DNA from: Bradyrhizobium sp. LTSP849
Lineage (GTDB): Bacteria; Pseudomonadota; Alphaproteobacteria; Rhizobiales; Xanthobacteraceae
Length of the DNA stretch: 64,000 nucleotides
Assembly (NCBI RefSeq): GCF_000938255.1
Contig: NZ_JYMR01000028.1
Location: forward strand, 1 to 64,000
Direction: 5' to 3'
The stretch's first letter is position 1, and every line of letters begins with the position of its first letter. Below, in pieces: positions 1 to 9,001 of this stretch. Under the pieces are notes generated by a model. That model was not told where the DNA came from, made no database searches, and saw nothing but the letters and a program-made list of their open reading frames with translations. A program made the translations under genes and the position numbers.

Positions 1-271
1 TGGCATCAAGGACCGCCTGATGCATCGGCCCAACAAGCATCATCCCGAACTGCCGCCGCGGCAGAAGCTGCGCAACAAACTAATCGCCAAGGTGCGCGCC
101 GCCGTCGAGCGTCCGTACGCCGTGTTCAAGGAGCATTATGGTCTCCGGCGGATGCGCTTCTTCAACTTCGAGCGCAATCAGGTGCACATCGTGCTGGCCT
201 GCTGCGCCTACAACCTACGGCGTGCGGCCGGCGCATTGGCCGCACAACGCCAGGAGTCCGTCTCCGCATGA
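1..271 (+). mobile_element. C-terminal fragment of an IS5-like DDE transposase
   Basis: The reading frame is open from base 2 to the stop at 269-271, giving 89 residues of a transposase whose N-terminus lies outside the window. The stretch VERPYAVFKEHYGLRRMRFF carries a Glu followed by a Lys seven residues later, typical of the third acidic residue of IS5-type DDE transposases. The region after it (CCAYNLRRAA) matches the usual conserved end of that family. Family placement is from memory of the motif, not from a search. Whether the element is complete upstream cannot be told here, and I could not identify its terminal inverted repeat. Confidence 0.75.
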
Positions 272-274
272 AAA

Positions 275-596
275 AACAGAGGACAACAGGGGATGAAATG
301 AGCAAAATGCCGCTCACTGTAGCGGGCTGACATCAAAAAAGCCCGCGACGCACCTCAAGCGCCCGCTCGCCCCTCTGTGCAAAGCCCTCCTTGCGGGAGA
401 AGGTGGCATAGGCGGCCTACGGCCGCCGTTCTTAAGAACGCCGATGCTTTTGCATCGGCTATGGCGCCGGATGAGGGGTTCTGTCGGCGAACTCATAGCG
501 AGATAGACTCGCGGAGAGAACCCCTCACCCGGCTTCGCTGTCGCGAAGCCACCCTCTCCCACAAGGGGCGAGGGTGCACCTTCACTGCAGCCCGAT
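275..596. repeat. Composite palindromic intergenic repeat
   Basis: No credible gene fits in these 320 bases. The stretch is packed with inverted repeats: GGCGGCC/GGCCGCC around 412-427, the perfect palindrome GTTCTTAAGAAC at 428-439, a seven-base stem CCGATGC/GCATCGG with a TTTT loop at 441-458, and a ten-base pair GAGGGGTTCT (about 474) with AGAACCCCTC (about 518). The last pair could fold the middle into one large arm. I read it as a mosaic intergenic repeat of the kind scattered through Bradyrhizobium genomes. It lies between the transposase tail and the 3' end of the sugar dehydrogenase gene, so it may also act as a transcription barrier. Confidence 0.6.
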
Positions 597-1925
597 CTAA
601 TGCGTCACGCGCCAAATCGTGCCGCCAGTATCCTCCGAGATCAGCAGCGCGCCGTCCTTCGCCACCGCGATCCCGACCGGCCGTCCCCACACCTGGGTGT
701 CGTTCACAACAAACCCGGTGACAAAATCCTCGTACTCCCCGGTCGGCTTGCCGTCCTTCATCCGGATGCGGATCACCTTGTAGCCGGTGCGCTTCGAGCG
801 ATTCCAGGAGCCGTGCTCGGCGGCGAAGGCGTCGCTCTGGTACTCCGTCGGAAACTGCGTGCCCTGATAGAAGGTCATGCCGAGCGAGGCCGAATGCGGC
901 TGCACCAGCACGTCCGGCACTGTCACCTTGTCCTTGAGGTCCGGCCGCGCGCCGGCATGGCGCGGGTCTTCATTGTTACCGATATAGAACCACGGCCAGC
1001 CGTAGAAGGCGCCCTCCTTCACGCTCGTCACATAGTCGGGCACGAGATCGTCGCCGAGGCCGTCGCGCTCGTTGGTCGAGCACCAGGGCAGCCCGGTCTG
1101 CGGCTGGATCGCGAGGCCGACGCAGTTGCGGATGCCGGTGGCATAGAGCTTTCGATCCTTGCCTTCGGGATCCAGGGTGAGCACCGCGGCGCGCTCGGCC
1201 TCATAGCCCCAGGACGCACCGACCGCCTGCGTGCGTGACCAGGCTTCGAGCCCGCCGGGCGGACTCCCCATGCCTTCGCCGACATTGCTCGCGGAGCCGA
1301 CCGACACCAGCATGCGCTTGCCGTCGGGCGTGAACACGATGTCGCGGGTGGAATGACCCGATCCCTGCGCCAGGTTTGCCACCACGACATCGGGTTTGGC
1401 TGACGCCTTCAGATCGCCGGCGTGATAGGGGAAGCGGACGACGTTGCCGGCATTGGCCACATAAACCCATTGCGGATTGTCGCCGTTCGGGAAGAACGCG
1501 ATGCCGAAGGGGCGGGTGAGCCCGCTGGCAAAGACCTCGTTCGTTGCGACCTTGGCGCCGCCCTCCCCGAGGCGCAGCACGCGAATGCGCCCTGGCCCGG
1601 TCTCGGCAACGAAGATGTCGCCATTCGGCGCGACGCGCAGCACGCGCGGGTCGGACAGGCCGTCAGCCAGAAGGTCGATCTTGAATCCCTCTGGCACGAG
1701 CGGCGTGGCGCCGCCACGCGCGGCCACCCGCGTGGAATTGGAAACCGACGGCGAGGCGCCCGGTTTGGCCAGATCCTGCGGGCGGATCAGCCTGACCACG
1801 CCGGGCTTGTCGGCCTGCCAGCTGCCGTAGGCGTCCTTGCCTTGCAGCACAGGCTCGGCCTGCACGCCAGCGCAGGCTGCCAAAAGCCATACGGGCACCA
1901 TCATGTGCGAAACATGATTCTTCAC
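597..1925 (-). CDS. PQQ-dependent sugar (sorbosone-type) dehydrogenase, exported
   Basis: This 442-residue protein starts at GTG 1925, eight bases after a strong ribosome site (GGGAGGA). An N-terminal signal peptide (hydrophobic MMVPVWLLAACAG, cleavage near QAEP) predicts a periplasmic protein. The remainder is a beta-propeller of the glucose/sorbosone dehydrogenase type, starting with PEGFKIDLLADGLSDPRVLR and repeating blades such as VAPNGDIFVAETGPGRIRVL. Such enzymes oxidise sugars or aldoses in the periplasm with PQQ and pass electrons to the respiratory chain. The substrate cannot be read from sequence, and no pqq gene is nearby. An internal ATG at 1904 is an alternative start. Confidence 0.85.
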   Translation of the reverse strand: MKNHVSHMMVPVWLLAACAGVQAEPVLQGKDAYGSWQADKPGVVRLIRPQDLAKPGASPSVSNSTRVAARGGATPLVPEGFKIDLLADGLSDPRVLRVAPNGDIFVAETGPGRIRVLRLGEGGAKVATNEVFASGLTRPFGIAFFPNGDNPQWVYVANAGNVVRFPYHAGDLKASAKPDVVVANLAQGSGHSTRDIVFTPDGKRMLVSVGSASNVGEGMGSPPGGLEAWSRTQAVGASWGYEAERAAVLTLDPEGKDRKLYATGIRNCVGLAIQPQTGLPWCSTNERDGLGDDLVPDYVTSVKEGAFYGWPWFYIGNNEDPRHAGARPDLKDKVTVPDVLVQPHSASLGMTFYQGTQFPTEYQSDAFAAEHGSWNRSKRTGYKVIRIRMKDGKPTGEYEDFVTGFVVNDTQVWGRPVGIAVAKDGALLISEDTGGTIWRVTH

Positions 1926-2106
1926 GTCATCTTCCTCCCGGACTTATCTGCCGAATCCCACGTCAGCTCATGCCCGCACGATGTGCAACAGCGTGCGCCC
2001 ATCGTACTGGAAAACAACGCGGATCGGTGCGACACATTGTAGGGGCACGGCCGCCGGTTGCGGTCATCAAAGCTGCGGCATTGGTGTCGCGATTGATGGG
2101 GTGATC

Positions 2107-3300
2107 ATGTGGGGATCGATCTTATCGGAATGGGCGAGCCTGCTGCTGCGCTGGCTGCATGTGGTGGCCGCAATCGCCTGGATCGGCAGCTCCTTCTATT
2201 TCATCGCCCTCGATCTCAGCTTGAAGCCGAAATCTGACCTGCCGGACGGAGTGGGGGGCGAGGCCTGGCAGGTCCATGGCGGCGGGTTCTACCGGATCAT
2301 GAAATATCTGGTGGCGCCGACCCAGATGCCGGACGAGCTGACCTGGTTCAAATGGGAGGCCTACACCACCTGGCTGTCCGGCTTCGCACTGATGGTGGTG
2401 GTGTATTATCTCGACGCCGACCTGTTCCTGGTCGACAAGTCGATCCTCGACCTCACGCCAATCCAGGCCGGGCTGTTCAGCCTCTCGAGCCTGGCGCTGG
2501 CCTGGCTGCTGTATGAGGTCGCCTGCCGCACCGGGCTTGCGCAGCGCGAGCTTCCCTTTGCCATCGGCGGCTATCTGTTCCTGGTCGCGTTGACCTACGC
2601 CTTCACCCACGTGCTGAGCGGGCGCGGCGCCTTCAACCAGATCGGGGCGATCGTCGGCACCATCATGGTCGCCAACGTGTTTACGGTGATCATCCCGAAC
2701 CAGAAGAAGATCGTCGCCGCCCTGATCGCCGGGAAGGCGCCCGACCCGAAGCTCGGCAAGACCAGCAAGGAGCGCTCGGTCCACAACAACTATCTGACGC
2801 TGCCCGTGGTCGTGCTGATGATCAGCAACCACTATCCGCTGCTCTATGCCACCCGCTTCAACTGGATCATCGTCGCGATCGTCCTCGCACTCGGCCCGGT
2901 GATCCGCCACTTCTTCAACGAGGGCCATGCCGGACGCAAATCGCCGTGGTGGGTGTGGGGCGTGGCTGCGGCCGGCGCGATCGCGATCCTCTTCCTCTCC
3001 GCCGCAGGCCCGCGTGAGGTCAAGACGGGCGCGCTGTCGGCGCCAGTCACGGTCGCCAATGTCGAGGAGATCGTGATGTCCCGTTGCAGCATGTGCCATG
3101 CGTCCGAGCCGGTCTGGGCCGGCATTGTGACCGCGCCAAAGGGTATCCTGCTCGACGCGCCCGAGCACATCCATCGCAACATCCGCCTGATCGGACGCGT
3201 GGCCGCTTGGTCGAATGCGATGCCGCCCGGCAACATCACGGAAATGACCAGCGAGGAACGGGCCATCCTCGCCGCCTATATCAGCGGACAGGATCGCTGA
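2107..3300 (+). CDS. puuD: Membrane urate oxidase with C-terminal cytochrome c domain (PuuD type)
   Basis: The protein has 397 residues from ATG 2107. The first ~290 residues hold about eight membrane segments, beginning LLLRWLHVVAAIAWIGSSFY, with the conserved stretch YLVAPTQMPDELTWFKWEAY of the urate hydroxylase family. After a last membrane helix comes a periplasmic cytochrome c domain with one heme site, C327-S-M-C330-H331. In this family urate is oxidised to 5-hydroxyisourate and electrons go to the respiratory chain instead of straight to oxygen. The usual partner genes of urate breakdown (hydroxyisourate hydrolase, OHCU decarboxylase, allantoinase) are not adjacent here. An in-frame GTG at 2101 is possible. 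Confidence 0.88.
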   Translation: MWGSILSEWASLLLRWLHVVAAIAWIGSSFYFIALDLSLKPKSDLPDGVGGEAWQVHGGGFYRIMKYLVAPTQMPDELTWFKWEAYTTWLSGFALMVVVYYLDADLFLVDKSILDLTPIQAGLFSLSSLALAWLLYEVACRTGLAQRELPFAIGGYLFLVALTYAFTHVLSGRGAFNQIGAIVGTIMVANVFTVIIPNQKKIVAALIAGKAPDPKLGKTSKERSVHNNYLTLPVVVLMISNHYPLLYATRFNWIIVAIVLALGPVIRHFFNEGHAGRKSPWWVWGVAAAGAIAILFLSAAGPREVKTGALSAPVTVANVEEIVMSRCSMCHASEPVWAGIVTAPKGILLDAPEHIHRNIRLIGRVAAWSNAMPPGNITEMTSEERAILAAYISGQDR

Positions 3301-3450
3301 CGCCGTCGGCCTTCGCGTCGATCGAGCTTCACGCGGAACGAAATTCCGCATTTCCCGCCGATTTGAAAATGACTTGGGCGCCTATCCGGCGTAGATAAGG
3401 CCAGCGGCCACAGGTCGCCGTCAATTTGCATTTGCCGCGGGGAAATCACA

Positions 3451-4308
3451 GTGGCCCTCAAGAACGTCATCGGTATCGACCACGCCGTGGTCATGGTGAA
3501 AGACCTCGACAAGGCCGCCGAGAATTACAGGCAGCTCGGCTTCACCATCTCGCCGCGCGGCACCCACAGCGCGCATATGGGCACGGGCAACTACACCATC
3601 ATGTTCGACCCGGACTATATGGAGCTGCTCGGCGTGCTCGCCGCGACCGAGCACAATGCGCCGGCGCGCGCGTTCCTCGACAAGCAGGGCGAAGGCATCG
3701 AGCGCGTCGCGTTCACTGCGGTCGATTCCGCCGCCGGTGCGGAAGAGATCCGCGCGCGTGGCCTTACGCCGATCGGCCCCACCGATTTCGAGCGGCCGGT
3801 GACGCTGCCGAACGGCACGATCTCCGCCGCAAAATTCCGCACCTTCATGTGGCCGACCGCGGAAGCGCCGGGCGGCGTGCGCATCTTCGCCTGCCAGCAC
3901 AAGACGCGCGAGACCGTGTGGATTCCCGAGTTGATGAAACACGCCAATGCGGCCAAGCGGATCAGGCAGGTGCTGATCGCAACACCCGAGCCCGCGAAGG
4001 AGGCGGCGCATCTGGCGCGCCTGATCGACCGCGAACCGAAGGCTGATGCCGACGGCGCGGCCACCGTGCCCTCCGGCGGCGATCGTGCGGACTTCGTTTA
4101 TCTGACGCTGGAACAACTCGGAAAGCGTTATCCCGGCGTGCCTCTCGCCGGTCTCTCCGAGCGCGGCGGCGCGGCCCTGGTGCTCGTGAGCGGCGACCTC
4201 GCAGCGACCGAGAAGGCGCTGGGTTCGGCGGCGTTGCGAAGCGGGGCCGCGATCTGCGTGCCGCCGGCCAAGGCCAACGGCACCCTGCTCGCCTTCATTG
4301 CCGGTTGA
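3451..4308 (+). CDS. VOC family (glyoxalase-like) protein
   Basis: The protein has 285 residues from GTG 3451, which follows a GCGGGGA ribosome site. The N-terminal half opens with VIGIDHAVVMVKDLDKAAEN, the first beta-alpha-beta unit of a vicinal oxygen chelate fold, with a metal-ligand-type His in IDHAV and a Glu in YMELLG. It resembles the Glyoxalase-like (PF13468-type) proteins that have a large single VOC region followed by a divergent second half. No substrate can be assigned. It is a single-gene unit downstream of puuD with about 150 bp between, so a link to purine breakdown is only positional. Confidence 0.75.
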   Translation: MALKNVIGIDHAVVMVKDLDKAAENYRQLGFTISPRGTHSAHMGTGNYTIMFDPDYMELLGVLAATEHNAPARAFLDKQGEGIERVAFTAVDSAAGAEEIRARGLTPIGPTDFERPVTLPNGTISAAKFRTFMWPTAEAPGGVRIFACQHKTRETVWIPELMKHANAAKRIRQVLIATPEPAKEAAHLARLIDREPKADADGAATVPSGGDRADFVYLTLEQLGKRYPGVPLAGLSERGGAALVLVSGDLAATEKALGSAALRSGAAICVPPAKANGTLLAFIAG

Positions 4309-4385
4309 TTTGAACCAATTCTTTAACGCGTGTTTACCCGGCGGCCCTAGGATTCCCCCAATCCAGGCCGCTCGGGACTACGCGC

Positions 4386-4661
4386 ATGTTCAAAGAGGAA
4401 TCGCCGATCGCTTACGACGCGCCGGCCGAACTGAAGAAGTGGCCGTCGCTGAAGGGCGAACGACAGAAGGACAGAGGTCCTCCTTATCTCGTCTACAACG
4501 GCACGCTCGCCGACTGCGTCCGTGAGCTCATGGATAAGCCGATCAAGGGCATCTCGCTCTACGACATCATGACGAGGCCGCAAGCAGCGTTCGAGCAGAC
4601 CGTGCTGTCGCCCGGCGATGCCGCCGAGATCGCGATGCGCAAGGATTTTCCCAAGGCGTAA
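4386..4661 (+). CDS. Small conserved hypothetical protein
   Basis: This is a 91-residue hydrophilic protein (MFKEESPIAYDAPAELKKWP at the start) without signal peptide or membrane segment. It contains a Tyr/Leu-rich middle (YNGTLADCVRELMDKPIKG) and a short amphipathic C-terminal part. The frame has normal codon use for this genome and sits alone between the VOC gene and the transglycosylase gene. I believe it is a real gene of a type conserved in rhizobia, but I do not recognise a function. Confidence 0.6.
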   Translation: MFKEESPIAYDAPAELKKWPSLKGERQKDRGPPYLVYNGTLADCVRELMDKPIKGISLYDIMTRPQAAFEQTVLSPGDAAEIAMRKDFPKA

Positions 4662-4876
4662 GCTCCACACGCCTCCCGCATGACCGCTCGCAATATTGCA
4701 TGTCCCCGCGGCTCCCGTAGATCCGCGGGGCTGACGCCGTATTTTCCGCAAAGGGAATACCGTACTAACACCGGCGGTCTCCCGGAATCGCAGCTTCGCC
4801 GCAATTACGGTTAAGAAGTCCTTCTCACCGGCGCATGCGCTGGTCGTTCCCCCACAGTTCGAGGACTTTGACCGAG

Positions 4877-5830
4877 ATGCGATTTCTCGTCGCGGCTTGC
4901 GCTGCGTTCCTGATTCTGATGTGCGACGTCGGTTCGCCGCCGTCCTGGCAAGCCTCACATCTCGACAATGCAGCGCCAAAAGCCGATCGCGCACCTTCGC
5001 CGGTCCCCCTCGTCGAGCTCTTCCTCGCAAGCGTGCAGGCCATCGCGCTCGCGAATGCGCGGGCGTCGTACGAAGAGACGACCGAGCCGACGCGCGCGGT
5101 CGAAACCCCCGCTCAGGCCCCGGTTTCACCGACTGAACAATTCTGTCACGCACTCCGGGAAGCGGCCGAGGAGAGCGGCATTCCCGTCCCCTTCTTCGCC
5201 CGCTTGCTCTGGCAGGAGAGCCGTTTTCGTTCCGACGAGGTCAGCCAGGCCGGCGCCCAGGGCGTCGCGCAGTTCATGCCAGAGACGGCCGCGGAGGTCG
5301 GGCTCGATGATCCCTTCGATGCCATGAAGGCGCTGCCCGCATCGGCGAAATTTCTGCGCAAGCTCCGCGACGATTTTGGCAATCTCGGCCTTGCGGCAGC
5401 CGCGTACAACGCAGGTCCGGGCCGCATCCAGAAGTGGCTCGCGAAGGAGAGCGAGCTGCCACGCGAGACGCGCGACTATGTCCGCATCATCACCGGCACC
5501 AGGGCTGAGGACTGGACCGAGCGCTCGGAAGCTCTGGCGATCCGGATCGACCTGCCGCGCGAAGCGCCTTGCGAGGGTATCGGCAGCCTGTCCAAGACCA
5601 AAGACGTCGCCTGGGTTCCGGTCAAACTGACGCCCGCGGTCGCCAATATCATTCGCAAGGCCGAGCAACTGGCGGCGCGGCTCTCGGCAAATCGTGCACG
5701 CAAGCGGTTCGCATCCTTGCTCAGGAAGAGCGGCTCCGCCCACGGCAAGGCGCGCAGCATGATTGCAGCGCGCGCGGCCGGAAAGAACGCGAAGAGCCGC
5801 GCCATCCGCGTCGCATCCACCGAACGCTGA
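4877..5830 (+). CDS. Lytic transglycosylase (SLT domain), exported
   Basis: The protein has 317 residues from ATG 4877, chosen because MRFLVAACAAFLILMC makes a clean signal peptide; an upstream in-frame ATG at 4835 would bury it. The SLT domain spans about residues 85-205. The catalytic Glu is E114 in LLWQESRF, followed by the family motifs GAQGVAQFMP and AAAYNAGPGR. The enzyme would cleave murein glycan strands to 1,6-anhydro products in the periplasm. The C-terminal 80 residues are basic (ARKRFASLLRKSG and on) and may contact the wall or DNA. It converges on the cupin gene with four bases between the stops. Confidence 0.9.
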   Translation: MRFLVAACAAFLILMCDVGSPPSWQASHLDNAAPKADRAPSPVPLVELFLASVQAIALANARASYEETTEPTRAVETPAQAPVSPTEQFCHALREAAEESGIPVPFFARLLWQESRFRSDEVSQAGAQGVAQFMPETAAEVGLDDPFDAMKALPASAKFLRKLRDDFGNLGLAAAAYNAGPGRIQKWLAKESELPRETRDYVRIITGTRAEDWTERSEALAIRIDLPREAPCEGIGSLSKTKDVAWVPVKLTPAVANIIRKAEQLAARLSANRARKRFASLLRKSGSAHGKARSMIAARAAGKNAKSRAIRVASTER

Positions 5831-5834
5831 GCCG

Positions 5835-6218
5835 TCAGACCGGCTTCTCGTCATCGGTGACCGGGGAGGTCACCACCAGAAACACGAGATCGGTCAGGCC
5901 GGAATTCGAGATCGCGTGCTCGACGCCGGGCGGCAGGAAGATCACGTCGTGCTTGCGCACGACATGGCTCTTGCCCGCGATCTCCATCAGGCCCTCGCCG
6001 TCGAGCACGTGATAGACCTGCTCCTGCACCTTGTGATGATGCCGCGCGACATAGGCCATCGGCTGGTACATCGAGATGCGGTAGTCGATGTGGTGCGAAC
6101 CCGCCGTCTCCGCCATCACCAGCGGCTTCGACAGCGCGCCGCCAAAATGGTTGGGGAATTCGCGCCAGGGCACCTCGGCAATGTTACGGATGAAGGCGCC
6201 GTTGCTTTCCTCGGCCAT
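5835..6218 (-). CDS. Cupin domain protein
   Basis: This 127-residue single-domain cupin has both conserved motifs: motif 1 is HHHKVQEQVYHVLDGEG around residues 60-76, with the metal-binding His-His/Glu set, and motif 2 is PPGVEHAISN near residue 97. It is the last gene of a leftward group with the SDR (11 bp upstream) and the ThDP enzyme (about 50 bp before that). Small cupins in such groups are often isomerases or dioxygenases of the pathway substrate. The exact reaction is unknown. Confidence 0.8.
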   Translation of the reverse strand: MAEESNGAFIRNIAEVPWREFPNHFGGALSKPLVMAETAGSHHIDYRISMYQPMAYVARHHHKVQEQVYHVLDGEGLMEIAGKSHVVRKHDVIFLPPGVEHAISNSGLTDLVFLVVTSPVTDDEKPV

Positions 6219-6229
6219 GATCGTGCTCC

Positions 6230-6934
6230 CTAATTCACCAGCGCGCCGCCGTCGATATAGACGATCGAACCCGTGGCGAAGCCGTTGGTCATGAAGCTTG
6301 CGATCTGCTGAGCGATGTCCTCGGCCATGCCGACGCGGCCGACCGGCAGTGCGGCAGCCGTCTTCGCCAACATCTCCTTCCGCGCAGCTTCCGGCATTGC
6401 CGCCCGGATCGGCGTGTCGATCACGCCGGGTGACACTGCATTCACGCGCACCGGCGCAAGCTCGAGCGCAAGCGCGCGAGCCAGCGACTCCAGCGCGCCA
6501 TTGGCCGCACTGACGATCGCCGAATTCGGCCGCGGCCTGACGCTGAGAAAGCCGGTGACGAGCGTGAGCGAGCCACCCGGCCGGATGTTGGCCTCACGTG
6601 CGACACGCCAGGCGCCCCAAAACTTGCCTTCCATGGTGGCGCGCACATCCTCCATCGCGACCGTCTTGAACGGCCCGGTGCGCAACTGCGCGGCTGTCAG
6701 CACGACGTGATCGACCGGACCGGTGCGGCGAAACAGATCGGCGACGCTTTGGTCGCTGGTGACATCCGTGGGAATGGCCGTCACCTTCAGCCGCTCGGCA
6801 ACGGGATCAAGTTTTGCAGCACTGCGTGAGGCGATGACTATTTCGGCGCCTTGCGCCTTGGCCAGTTCCGCCGTGGCGAGGCCGATGCCTGAGGAGCCGC
6901 CGACCACGACGACCTTTTTGCCTGCGAGCGTCAT
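6230..6934 (-). CDS. Atypical short-chain dehydrogenase (lacks YxxxK)
   Basis: The protein has 234 residues from ATG 6934, with GGGAG six bases before it; an ATG two codons earlier lacks spacing. The Rossmann motif VVGGSSGIGLA and the tail motif VRVNAVSPGVIDTP are normal for an SDR. At the place of the active-site Tyr-x-x-x-Lys the protein reads SAIVSAANGALESLARAL, so Tyr is replaced by Val and Lys by Asn. Either it belongs to an SDR branch with another mechanism or it binds nucleotide without classical catalysis. It sits between the ThDP enzyme and the cupin and is probably cotranscribed with them. Confidence 0.82.
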   Translation of the reverse strand: MTLAGKKVVVVGGSSGIGLATAELAKAQGAEIVIASRSAAKLDPVAERLKVTAIPTDVTSDQSVADLFRRTGPVDHVVLTAAQLRTGPFKTVAMEDVRATMEGKFWGAWRVAREANIRPGGSLTLVTGFLSVRPRPNSAIVSAANGALESLARALALELAPVRVNAVSPGVIDTPIRAAMPEAARKEMLAKTAAALPVGRVGMAEDIAQQIASFMTNGFATGSIVYIDGGALVN

Positions 6935-6981
6935 TCCCATCTCCCGTAATTTTCTTGATTGACGATTTAAGAACCGCGCGA

Positions 6982-8781
6982 TCAGCCCGGCTGGAAGCGC
7001 GTCCCGATGCCGGCCTTGCTTTGGCCGAGGCCCGGCAATTCCCACACGCCGGCGCCGACTGGGTTGATGTCGGCCGCGATATCGACGTCGATCAGATAGG
7101 GCTTGTTGGCGGCGATGCCCTTGCGGATCGCCTCGCCAAGATCTCCCGCGCGGTCGACCCGTACGCCTTCAACGCCGCAGGAGCGCGCCATCGCCGCGAA
7201 GTCGGGATTGTAACGTTGGCCCGTCTCCGGATGCTTGAAGTCGGTGGCGAGCTCGCGGCCACCGAGATAACCGCGCTGAAGCCCGCGGATCGAGGCATAG
7301 GCGTAGTTATTCCAGACCACCCAGACCACGGGCAGATTATATTCGACCGCGGTGCCGAGCACGTTGGCATGCATGAAGAAGGCGCCGTCGCCGCAGACGG
7401 ACACGCAGGGCCGATCGGGTGCGGCGAACTTCGCCCCCATCACGCCGGCGACGCCGAAGCCCATTGGGCCGAACCCCATCGAGCCGATCAGCGAATCCGG
7501 CCGCTTCGGCTTGCAGAAGCTGAGCAGCCAATTGTGGTGCACGCCGATGTCGGAGACGAGGATCGCATCCTCCGGCAGCGCCTTGTCGATCTCGGCGGCC
7601 GCACGCTGCGGATTGATCGGCGTGGTGTCGTCGGAGAAGCCAGGCGCGACGAACTTGTCCCACTCCTTGCGATAGGTGTCGATCTGCGCCAGCCATTTTT
7701 TGCGCGCGTCGGACTTCTTGAACAGGTTGTCGCGGCGATCGAGCTCGGCATGCACCTGGCGCAGAAAGGTGCGAACGTCGGCCATCAGCCCAAGCGCGAC
7801 GGGATAGTTGCGGCCGATCTCCTCTGGATCGATATCGACGTGGATCAGCCTGGTCGGCGGGATCGTGAAGGAATAGCCGGGAATCCACGAACTCGAGGTG
7901 CGGTCGTCGAAGCGGACGCCGAGCGCGAGCAGCACATCAGCCTGACGCGTCGCGTGATTGGCTTGATAGTGGCCGGCGCGCGCGACGAGGCCGAGCGCGA
8001 GCGGATGATTGACGTCGAGCGCGCCGAGCCCGCTCGCGGATGCCGCCACCGGGATCTGGAGCCGCTCAGCGAGCTTGCGCAATTCATCCGCCGCTCCGCC
8101 ATAGCGCACGCCCTGCCCAACCAGCATCACCGGCCGTTCGGCCGAGAGCAGCATGTCGACCGCCTTCTCGACGCCTTCGGGGTCAGCACCGCAGCGGCTG
8201 GAGATGTTGGCGCTCCAATCGGCAGCCTTCGGCGCTTCTTCGGCAGCCGCCTCCATGAAGACGTCGTAGGGCACGTCGATCACCACAGGCCCCGGTCGCC
8301 CCGTGACCATCGTCTTCCAGGCCTGCCGCACCGCGAGCGGCACCATCTCGCCGCGCGTCGGCTGGAACACCTTCTTGCACATCGTGCGTACCGTTGAGGG
8401 GAAGTCCGCCTGATAGTGCCGGTACATCTCCTGGAACGCACCGCGGTTGAACTGGCTGGTCGGCACATTGCCGGTGATCGCCATGAACGGCACGGAATCG
8501 AGGTAGGCATTCGCAAGCGAGATCGGCAAATTGGCCGAGCCCGGTCCGCAGGAGGTGAAGGTCGCGGTCGGCCTGCCCGAGACGCGGTAGTAGACGTCGG
8601 CCATGAAGCCGGCGACGCTCTCGTGATGCACGGATATCGTCTTGATCTCTGAGGAGCGCTCGTACAGCGCGTCGATGAACTGGATGTTGCCGTGGCCGCA
8701 GAGCCCGAACACCTGCGGCACCTTCTCCTGGATCAGATAATCGACAATGACCTGGGCGCCGTTGAGCATATTTCGCGACAT
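6982..8781 (-). CDS. ThDP-dependent, acetolactate synthase-like enzyme
   Basis: This is a 599-residue protein from ATG 8781, seven bases after GGGAG. It has the three-domain layout of the acetolactate synthase / benzoylformate decarboxylase superfamily. The N-terminal PYR domain carries the cofactor-activating Glu (HHESVAGFMADVYYRVSG, E54). The middle domain begins near residue 190. The C-terminal PP domain carries the ThDP/Mg motif GDGAFFMHANVLGTA to VVWNN at about residues 463-490. No FAD-specific signature is evident and there is no small regulatory subunit, so a catabolic role (2-keto acid decarboxylase, lyase or acyloin former) is more likely than valine synthesis. Substrate unknown. Confidence 0.85.
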   Translation of the reverse strand: MSRNMLNGAQVIVDYLIQEKVPQVFGLCGHGNIQFIDALYERSSEIKTISVHHESVAGFMADVYYRVSGRPTATFTSCGPGSANLPISLANAYLDSVPFMAITGNVPTSQFNRGAFQEMYRHYQADFPSTVRTMCKKVFQPTRGEMVPLAVRQAWKTMVTGRPGPVVIDVPYDVFMEAAAEEAPKAADWSANISSRCGADPEGVEKAVDMLLSAERPVMLVGQGVRYGGAADELRKLAERLQIPVAASASGLGALDVNHPLALGLVARAGHYQANHATRQADVLLALGVRFDDRTSSSWIPGYSFTIPPTRLIHVDIDPEEIGRNYPVALGLMADVRTFLRQVHAELDRRDNLFKKSDARKKWLAQIDTYRKEWDKFVAPGFSDDTTPINPQRAAAEIDKALPEDAILVSDIGVHHNWLLSFCKPKRPDSLIGSMGFGPMGFGVAGVMGAKFAAPDRPCVSVCGDGAFFMHANVLGTAVEYNLPVVWVVWNNYAYASIRGLQRGYLGGRELATDFKHPETGQRYNPDFAAMARSCGVEGVRVDRAGDLGEAIRKGIAANKPYLIDVDIAADINPVGAGVWELPGLGQSKAGIGTRFQPG

Positions 8782-9001
8782 CAACCGTCTCCCTCTCGGC
8801 CCGAAGACGTCTTGTGTACCGATGCGGAAACGCGGCCGGTCATCATTGGGCCGCGGGCACCCTATTTCTCATAATGCTGTACGTCAATTTATATTGTGGT
8901 AGTCTGTCGATGTGAGGGAACGCGAGGCTCCGCGCCGACGGCCGTGCAGGTTGCGTGCTACTGTCGCAAGAACGGAGCCAGACGATTCACCAGAGGGGGC
9001 C

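Noticed and set aside
321..346. Stem GCGGGC/GCCCGC with an A-rich loop as a Rho-independent terminator
   Set aside because: The A/T run is inside the loop and not after the stem, so it does not fit an intrinsic terminator in either direction.
6982..8781. ThDP enzyme as biosynthetic acetolactate synthase (ilvB)
   Set aside because: No ilvN-type small subunit or ilvC follows, and the gene is grouped with an SDR, a cupin and a catabolic-type IclR regulator.
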